Assembly (NCBI GenBank): GCA_964398885.1
Contig: CAYNOU010000081.1
Location: forward strand, 1-8,965
Length of the DNA stretch: 8,965 nt
Direction: 5' to 3'
Source of the DNA: JAGMCF01 sp964398885
GTDB taxonomy: Bacteria > Cloacimonadota > Cloacimonadia > JGIOTU-2
Part shown: piece by piece, positions 4,652 through 8,965 of the stretch
Position numbering within the stretch: the stretch's first letter is position 1
How the letters are laid out: the number at the start of each line of letters is the position of its first letter
Notes under the pieces: generated by a model
Database searches by the model: none
What the model was told of the DNA's origin: nothing
Seen by the model: the letters and a program-made list of their open reading frames with translations, nothing else
Translations under genes and position numbers: made by a program

Positions 4652-5041
4652 CTACTTCGCTTTCTTCATAATAGAATTCATCAAAAAATAAGCTAATATA
4701 CACCCAACCAAATAATATAGAAAATCAGTCCAGGTGAATGAATTACCTATTAGCGTTCTACCAATAAAATTCTTGCGAATTGCTTCTAAGAATGGTGCCT
4801 TCCATAATTGTGTAAATTCTAATCCCGAGGTTACAATAAAAACGACTATGGCAATCTTAAAAGGAGAAAGTCTGAAAAATATAAAGAAAATAACCAGACA
4901 CCAGAAAATCTCGTAGAATATACCGCACAAAGAATTATTTACCCAATTCGCATAAATCCCGTGATGGAATTTTGTAGCAAAACCAAGGGGGATTATAATT
5001 AGTAAAGATATAATGGTTAGGAATTTAGGTGATTTATACAT
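4652..5041 (-). CDS. DUF2809 family small membrane protein (129 aa)
   Basis: The protein has four likely membrane segments (about 7-24, 36-57, 60-78 and 104-122). It carries the family signature: GFATKFHHG early, SGLEFTQLWKAPFLEAIR in the middle and FTWTDFLYYLVGCILAYF near the end. DUF2809 proteins are inner-membrane proteins of unknown role. The TDFL...G segment resembles VanZ-type proteins, and a VanZ gene opens this operon on the right. It starts 18 bases after the aspS stop without a clear ribosome site, so it is probably expressed with aspS. It ends with TAG, and the operon seems to end here. Length is normal for the family. Confidence 0.8.
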   Translation of the reverse strand: MYKSPKFLTIISLLIIIPLGFATKFHHGIYANWVNNSLCGIFYEIFWCLVIFFIFFRLSPFKIAIVVFIVTSGLEFTQLWKAPFLEAIRKNFIGRTLIGNSFTWTDFLYYLVGCILAYFLMNSIMKKAK

Positions 5042-5059
5042 CCAATTTTGGCTAAAGAA

Positions 5060-6895
5060 CTATTCTTTGAGCAATTTAATTCCTAGGTCTTTTAACTGCT
5101 TCTCATCCACTTCTGATGGGGATTCACTCATCAAATCAACAGCTTTCAATGATTTGGGAAATGCAATTACATCGCGAATAGAATCTGCACCTGTCATAAG
5201 CATCACTATTCTGTCAATTCCTGGGGCAATGCCGCCGTGAGGAGGAGTCCCATATTGAAATGCTTTCAGGAAAAATCCAAACCGTTTTTCTAAATCCTCA
5301 CCTTCAATTCCAATTACTTTAAATATCTTTTTTTGAATATCTGTATGATGACATCTTATACTTCCAGAAGAAAGTTCTACTCCATTGCAAACGAGGTCAT
5401 AAAGTTGACCTATGATTTTTCCATAATTTTCTGGTTCATCCAGATACTTTATATGTTCATCTTTAGGCATTGTGAACATATGATGTGCGGTTTCCCAACA
5501 ATTTTTTTCCTCATTCCATTCAAATAAAGGAAAATCTGTAACCCACAAGAAATTGAATTTTGATTTGTCAACTCGTCTGGGCGAAGCCATCTTGTCTGGG
5601 CGAAGCCCGATGAGATTAAGTTTGCGAGCCAGATAATTTCTAAGCTCCCCTAAAACTTTGCAAACCATCTTTTCCTTGTCAGCTACGAAGAGCAGTAAAT
5701 CATTTTCTTTAACTTTCATCTTTTCGCAGATTTTCTTCTTTGTATCGTCAGAGAAGAATTTTTCAATATTGGATTGAAGCTTGCCGTCTATAAAACGCAT
5801 TCTAGCCAGTCCCTTACCACCCAAATGTTTTGCTATTTCCTCCATCTTATCTATTTCTTTGCGTGAGAAATCACCACATCCTTTTGCATTAATTGCTCTA
5901 ACGCAACCTCCATTATTTACTACATTAGAAAATATTTTAAAATTTGAATCTTTAAGTATTTCGGATAAATCTTTAATTTCCAGACCGAATCGTAAATCCG
6001 GTTTGTCCGTTCCATATTTCAGCATAGCTTGTTTATAGTTTATTCTTGGAAAAGGAATTAATAATTCAATATCCAATACCTTTTTAAAAATTTCTTTGAA
6101 CATCTGCTCAGTAATCTGAAAAATATCTTCCTGGGTTGCAAAACTCATTTCAAGGTCTAATTGAGTAAATTCTGGTTGACGGTCTGCTCGCAGGTCTTCA
6201 TCACGAAAGCAATGCGCAATCTGAAAGTATCTATCAAAGCCGCTAATCATCAAAAGTTGCTTGTAAATCTGTGGGGATTGTGGAAGTGCGAAAAATTTAC
6301 TCGGATAAATTCGGCTTGGAACCAAATAGTCACGCGCACCTTCTGGTGTACTTCGCATCAAAAGTGGGGTTTCTATTTCATAAAAATGATGTCTGGCAAG
6401 AAAATTTCTCATTGCAAGAATAATTTTATGCCTTAAAATAATCTTCTTTTGAAGTTCTGGTCTGCGCAAATCAAGGTAACGATACTTCAGTCTGAGGTCT
6501 TCATCTGGGAGAACATTCTCATTTATCTGGACTGGCAATGGTTGTGAGTCATTAAGAATTTTTAATTTATGTGCAGAGATTTCTAACTCACCTGTTCGTA
6601 ATTCTGGATTTATCATATCTTTGGGTCTGGGAGCAATCTCGCCTTTAACTGCAATTACAAACTCATTTCGCAATCTATGGGCTTTTGCGTGGAGTTGTGT
6701 CCCATTTATAGGATTGAAAACAACCTGTATGATTCCGGAAACATCGCGCAGGTCAATAAAAATCAGATTTCCCATATCACGACGGCGATGCACCCAGCCC
6801 ATAAGTGTTACTTCTCTGCCAGCATCATTTACATCCAATTCTGTGGCATAATCAGTTCTTTTTGTATCTTCTAATAAATCAAACATTTTATCCAT
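5060..6895 (-). CDS. aspS: Aspartyl-tRNA synthetase, bacterial type
   Basis: Class II synthetase that activates aspartate and charges tRNA-Asp in the cytoplasm. Visible parts, in order, are an N-terminal OB anticodon-binding domain with GWVHRRRDMG (33-42), the catalytic core with YRYLDLRRPE, motif 2 FRDEDLRADRQPEFTQLD (230-247), a bacterial GAD insertion domain, LWVTDFPLFEW, and motif 3 GIAPGIDRIV with Arg562. The residue after RRRD is Met. Characterised discriminating enzymes often have Leu there and non-discriminating ones His, so specificity is not settled. The length of 611 exceeds the usual 585-600, partly because of a 13-residue insertion (430-442) encoded by a repeat-like segment. It lies 24 bases after hepT in the same operon and is followed by DUF2809. 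The ribosome site at 6895 is weak; ATG 6886 is an alternative start. Confidence 0.97.
   Translation of the reverse strand: MDKMFDLLEDTKRTDYATELDVNDAGREVTLMGWVHRRRDMGNLIFIDLRDVSGIIQVVFNPINGTQLHAKAHRLRNEFVIAVKGEIAPRPKDMINPELRTGELEISAHKLKILNDSQPLPVQINENVLPDEDLRLKYRYLDLRRPELQKKIILRHKIILAMRNFLARHHFYEIETPLLMRSTPEGARDYLVPSRIYPSKFFALPQSPQIYKQLLMISGFDRYFQIAHCFRDEDLRADRQPEFTQLDLEMSFATQEDIFQITEQMFKEIFKKVLDIELLIPFPRINYKQAMLKYGTDKPDLRFGLEIKDLSEILKDSNFKIFSNVVNNGGCVRAINAKGCGDFSRKEIDKMEEIAKHLGGKGLARMRFIDGKLQSNIEKFFSDDTKKKICEKMKVKENDLLLFVADKEKMVCKVLGELRNYLARKLNLIGLRPDKMASPRRVDKSKFNFLWVTDFPLFEWNEEKNCWETAHHMFTMPKDEHIKYLDEPENYGKIIGQLYDLVCNGVELSSGSIRCHHTDIQKKIFKVIGIEGEDLEKRFGFFLKAFQYGTPPHGGIAPGIDRIVMLMTGADSIRDVIAFPKSLKAVDLMSESPSEVDEKQLKDLGIKLLKE
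5570..5608 (-). repeat. 39-nt in-frame repeat insertion within aspS
   Basis: The segment holds two direct copies of GTCTGGGCGAAGCC (plus strand, 5575-5588 and 5594-5607), 19 bases apart. Each is a mini-hairpin of the form GGC-GAA-GCC. It encodes GLRPDKMASPRRV, which interrupts the usual junction between KLNLI and DKSKFNFLWVTDF. Its GC content is well above the flanking gene, and 39 nt preserves the frame. It resembles protein-coding palindromic element insertions such as those known in Rickettsia. Confidence 0.65.
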
Positions 6896-6919
6896 TCTGC
6901 TTTTGCCTAAAAGGTTTAC

Positions 6920-7249
6920 CTATTGTATAATTTTTTTTATTCTATTTAGTAATTGTGGAATATGATTAACAATAACATCCCAAACTATCTTATAATCTAT
7001 TCCAAAATAGCCGTGTATTAGTACATCTCTCATTCCTGCCATTTCTTTCCAATTTACCTCTGGATACTTTTCTTTGAATTCAGATGGAATTTTCTTTGTT
7101 GCCTCACCAATAATTTCTATGCTTCTAACAAAAGCTCTTTTGAGAGTTTCATTATGAATAAATTCTTCATAAGATAAGCCCTCTGATCCTTTAATTAAAT
7201 ATTCACATTCATCTCTTATATGTCTAAGATACTCATTATAATTCTTCAA
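6920..7249 (-). CDS. hepT: HepT-like HEPN ribonuclease toxin (DUF86)
   Basis: The HEPN domain spans the whole product. The catalytic motif R-x4-H-x-Y reads RDVLIHGY (Arg74, His79, Tyr81 from the preferred start). Known HepT proteins are RNases; a characterised cyanobacterial one trims tRNA 3' ends and is inactivated by AMPylation of the motif Tyr by MntA. All key residues are present, so it should be active. The open frame can start at TTG 7258, but that TTG abuts the AAGGAGG at 7265-7259. The TTG at 7249 is nine bases away from it and is the better start, giving 109 aa; no ATG is available. It overlaps mntA by 14 bases, so synthesis is coupled. It is placed between mntA and aspS in one operon. 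Confidence 0.88.
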   Translation of the reverse strand: MKNYNEYLRHIRDECEYLIKGSEGLSYEEFIHNETLKRAFVRSIEIIGEATKKIPSEFKEKYPEVNWKEMAGMRDVLIHGYFGIDYKIVWDVIVNHIPQLLNRIKKIIQ

Positions 7250-7541
7250 TGTATTCAACCTCCTTCAGAATATATGGTTTAATATAAGGACTTAGACTAT
7301 TGGAAGTAACAAGGTCAACCTTTTTACCAAGCAAATTATTAAGAAATAGATAAAGATTCATTAAATTAGTAAATCTCTCACTTTCTTCAGCAAATTCAAC
7401 TAATATATCAATATCACTCTCATCTTTTGCCAATCCTGTTAAATAAGAACCAAATAAACCTATCCTTTTAACACCAAATTTTCTTATGATTTCTTTACTC
7501 TTTACCAATTTGGTTAAGATTTCACTTTTCTGATAACTCAT
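7236..7541 (-). CDS. mntA: MntA-like minimal nucleotidyltransferase antitoxin
   Basis: The 101-residue protein shows the polymerase-beta type motif GS-x10-D-x-D (Gly31, Ser32, Asp43, Asp45; GSYLTGLAKDESDID) and the third acidic residue Asp76 in KKVDLV. Family members transfer AMP from ATP to the Tyr of the HepT RNase motif and so silence it. Catalytic residues are intact and length is typical. It starts 19 bases after hisS with a modest AAGG site about ten bases upstream, and its last 14 bases overlap hepT, the usual antitoxin-toxin order for this family. The HepT ribosome site lies inside its coding sequence. Orphan MNT proteins exist, but the neighbouring HEPN gene makes a functional pair likely. 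Confidence 0.88.
   Translation of the reverse strand: MSYQKSEILTKLVKSKEIIRKFGVKRIGLFGSYLTGLAKDESDIDILVEFAEESERFTNLMNLYLFLNNLLGKKVDLVTSNSLSPYIKPYILKEVEYIEEL
7259..7265 (-). promoter_or_regulatory. Shine-Dalgarno site of hepT inside mntA
   Basis: AAGGAGG is a full-strength ribosome site located in the last codons of mntA. Spacing is zero to TTG 7258 and nine bases to TTG 7249, so it selects the latter. The strong site combined with a weak start codon may keep toxin output low and tied to translation of the antitoxin. Confidence 0.7.
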
Positions 7542-7560
7542 AATTTTTTGACCTTCTGAA

Positions 7561-8835
7561 TTAAATATGAACCTTCATTTTTTTTAATATATATTTATGC
7601 ACATCTTTTATTGGAATTTTTTCTTGAGATTTCTTGCTGATATCCTTAATAACTAACTTACCTGATTTAATTTCATCCTCGCCAATTATAATGGCAAATT
7701 TGACATCATCCTTATCACAATATTTCAGATTATTTTTTAATGAGGTTTGAGTATCTGCAATAATAACAGATACATTTTTCTGATGAAGTTCTTGCTGCAA
7801 ATGGATTGATTGTGTAAGAAATCCAGAGTCTAAGGGAATAATAAAAATATCCAGACTATCTTCTTTTGGAATCTGCACCTTTGCTTTATTAAGAGAGAGT
7901 ATAACTCTTTCCAGACCGCCAGACAGTCCTACTGCAGGTGTTGGCTTCCCGCCAAGATATTCAATCAGGTTATCATACCTTCCACCACCACCTATTTCAT
8001 CCTGAGCTCCAAGATAGTTAATTTTATATTCAAATGCTGTACGAGTATAGTAATCCAAGCCTCTAACTATATTAGGATTTATTTTATACTTTACATTCAT
8101 TTCTTTTAGTAAATCAAGTACATTTTTAAAATGTTTAGCACAATCGTGACAAAGGTTATCCATCATTCGTGGAGCGTCTTTTAACAAATTCTGGCAGGAT
8201 TCATTTTTGCAATCAAAAACACGCAGGGGATTGACCTCCATTCTACGCTGACAATCAGAACAATATAACTCTTTACTTCTTAGTAAAAATTTCTTAAGGA
8301 TTATATTATATTCTTTCCTGCAAATTGGGCAACCGACACTGTTAATTTCTAATTTTACATTAGGTACTTTTGCATCCTGGTATATTTTCATTCCAAGAGC
8401 AATAATCTCAGCATCTGCTATTGGTTGTGGATTTCCAATGTATTCTAAACCGAACTGATAAAACTGTCTATAACGACCTTTCTGAGGTCTTGAGTATCTA
8501 AACATAGGTCCTAAATAGAAAATTCTTGATGGATTTTTTTGAGAAGCTCTTAAATTGTGCTCAATGTATGCTCTAACTATTGAAGCTGTTCCTTCGGGAC
8601 GGAGAGCAAAGGTGCGTCCTTTTTTGTCCTTAAAAACATACATCTCTTTTTCAACTATATCTGTGCTCTCGCCCACGCCTCGCTGGAAAAGTTCCAATCG
8701 TTCAAAAATAGGAAATCTTATCTCTTTATAATTGAAAAGTTTTGCATTCTTACGAACAATATCTTCTAAATAATGCCATTTATGAATCTCATCTGGCAAA
8801 ATATCGTAAGTTCCTCTTGGCGCTTGATAATTCAT
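7561..8835 (-). CDS. hisS: Histidyl-tRNA synthetase
   Basis: Class II synthetase that charges tRNA-His. The 424-residue length and all signatures fit: PRGTYDILP at the N-terminus, motif 1 region FERLELFQRGVGES, motif 2 around RYSRPQKGRYRQFYQFGLE (Arg113 region), the HisRS-specific RGLDYYTRTAFEY (258-270), motif 3 AVGLSGGLERV (301-311), and an alpha/beta anticodon-binding domain from about 325. An insertion domain carries four Cys pairs: C169/C172, C192/C195, C209/C214 and C229/C232. These could bind zinc, as in the LCxDCQRRxxxNPLRxxDCK group of bacterial HisRS. The ATG overlaps the VanZ stop as ATGA, with GGAGAGGA just upstream, so the start is well supported. The mntA-hepT pair and aspS follow in the same operon. 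Confidence 0.97.
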   Translation of the reverse strand: MNYQAPRGTYDILPDEIHKWHYLEDIVRKNAKLFNYKEIRFPIFERLELFQRGVGESTDIVEKEMYVFKDKKGRTFALRPEGTASIVRAYIEHNLRASQKNPSRIFYLGPMFRYSRPQKGRYRQFYQFGLEYIGNPQPIADAEIIALGMKIYQDAKVPNVKLEINSVGCPICRKEYNIILKKFLLRSKELYCSDCQRRMEVNPLRVFDCKNESCQNLLKDAPRMMDNLCHDCAKHFKNVLDLLKEMNVKYKINPNIVRGLDYYTRTAFEYKINYLGAQDEIGGGGRYDNLIEYLGGKPTPAVGLSGGLERVILSLNKAKVQIPKEDSLDIFIIPLDSGFLTQSIHLQQELHQKNVSVIIADTQTSLKNNLKYCDKDDVKFAIIIGEDEIKSGKLVIKDISKKSQEKIPIKDVHKYILKKMKVHI

Positions 8836-8965
8836 CTATTCCTCTCCAATTCTAATCTCAATCTATGATTTTGAATTTTATCAAATATAAATGCCATTAT
8901 GACTATTCCCAAAAAATCTGCTGCAATATCCAGAAAATCTGTTGACCTACCTGGAATAAAAAGTT
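8832..8965 (-). CDS. VanZ-family membrane protein, C-terminal end only
   Basis: Forty-three residues are visible up to the TGA at 8832-8834; the rest lies beyond the window. The segment reads IPGRSTDFLDIAADFLGIV, then a hydrophobic stretch (VIMAFIF) and a charged tail ending LELERNR. The (S/T)DFLD...D..G pattern is the final-helix signature of VanZ-like proteins, a family of small polytopic membrane proteins with unclear functions outside teicoplanin resistance. It overlaps hisS by the ATGA arrangement and contributes the hisS ribosome site, so it is the first gene seen of this operon. Confidence 0.75.
   Translation of the reverse strand, partial: LFIPGRSTDFLDIAADFLGIVIMAFIFDKIQNHRLRLELERNR

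Noticed and set aside
6161..6436. 91-codon plus-strand frame
   Set aside because: It lies entirely antisense to the conserved catalytic core of aspS.

Overview
This is an AT-rich stretch of bacterial DNA in which every supported gene lies on the minus strand, so transcription runs from the right end (8965) to the left end (1). The organism is probably an uncultured anaerobe of a poorly sampled phylum. It has a bacterial-type AspRS, a bacterial-type HisRS, a signal-peptide protein with a jelly-roll and OB-like layout, and dispersed palindromic repeats. Nothing here fixes the phylum; Omnitrophota-, WOR-3- or Cloacimonadota-like lineages are only a guess.

Right half (8965-4652): one compact housekeeping operon. 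In order of transcription it holds the C-terminus of a VanZ-family membrane protein, hisS (ATGA overlap), mntA and hepT (a nucleotidyltransferase antitoxin and HEPN toxin pair, overlapping), aspS, and a small DUF2809 membrane protein. The toxin-antitoxin pair sits between two aminoacyl-tRNA synthetase genes. HepT RNases of this family are known to attack tRNA, so toxin and charging enzymes may share a transcript and a substrate. The aspS gene carries an in-frame 39-nt repeat-like insertion that adds 13 residues.

Middle and left (4520-1359): an accessory island. A sigma70-like promoter and a palindromic repeat precede a 73-aa small protein ending in QYSTGL. Next come the first 15 codons of a second gene, then a three-gene cassette: a 212-aa protein of unknown function, a Panacea/SocA-type antitoxin, and a short RelE-like putative toxin. 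The junctions inside the cassette are both 8-nt overlaps. The toxin frame is reached only through a -1 shift at an A AAA AAG run. Directly after the toxin stop lies the C-terminal remnant of what looks like a serine dehydrogenase proteinase (SDH_sah, ClpP-like). It is followed by a coupled 59-aa protein containing QYSTAGQW. A second copy of the QYSTG small gene then follows, with a 48-codon N-terminal remnant of the same kind of protease. The two small-gene copies share a 68-bp block, 67/68 identical, running across the end of the small gene and the start of the next one. My reading is that two 'small protein - SDH_sah - small protein' loci were here, and both have decayed. One had its protease replaced by the Panacea cassette; the other was truncated.

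Left end (1117-1): the 5' part of a secreted multidomain protein (signal peptide, CBM-like jelly roll, Ig-like domain, OB-like domain) with its own promoter and a leader hairpin. It runs off the window.

There are no tRNA, rRNA or CRISPR features, and no gene-free stretch longer than about 300 bases.
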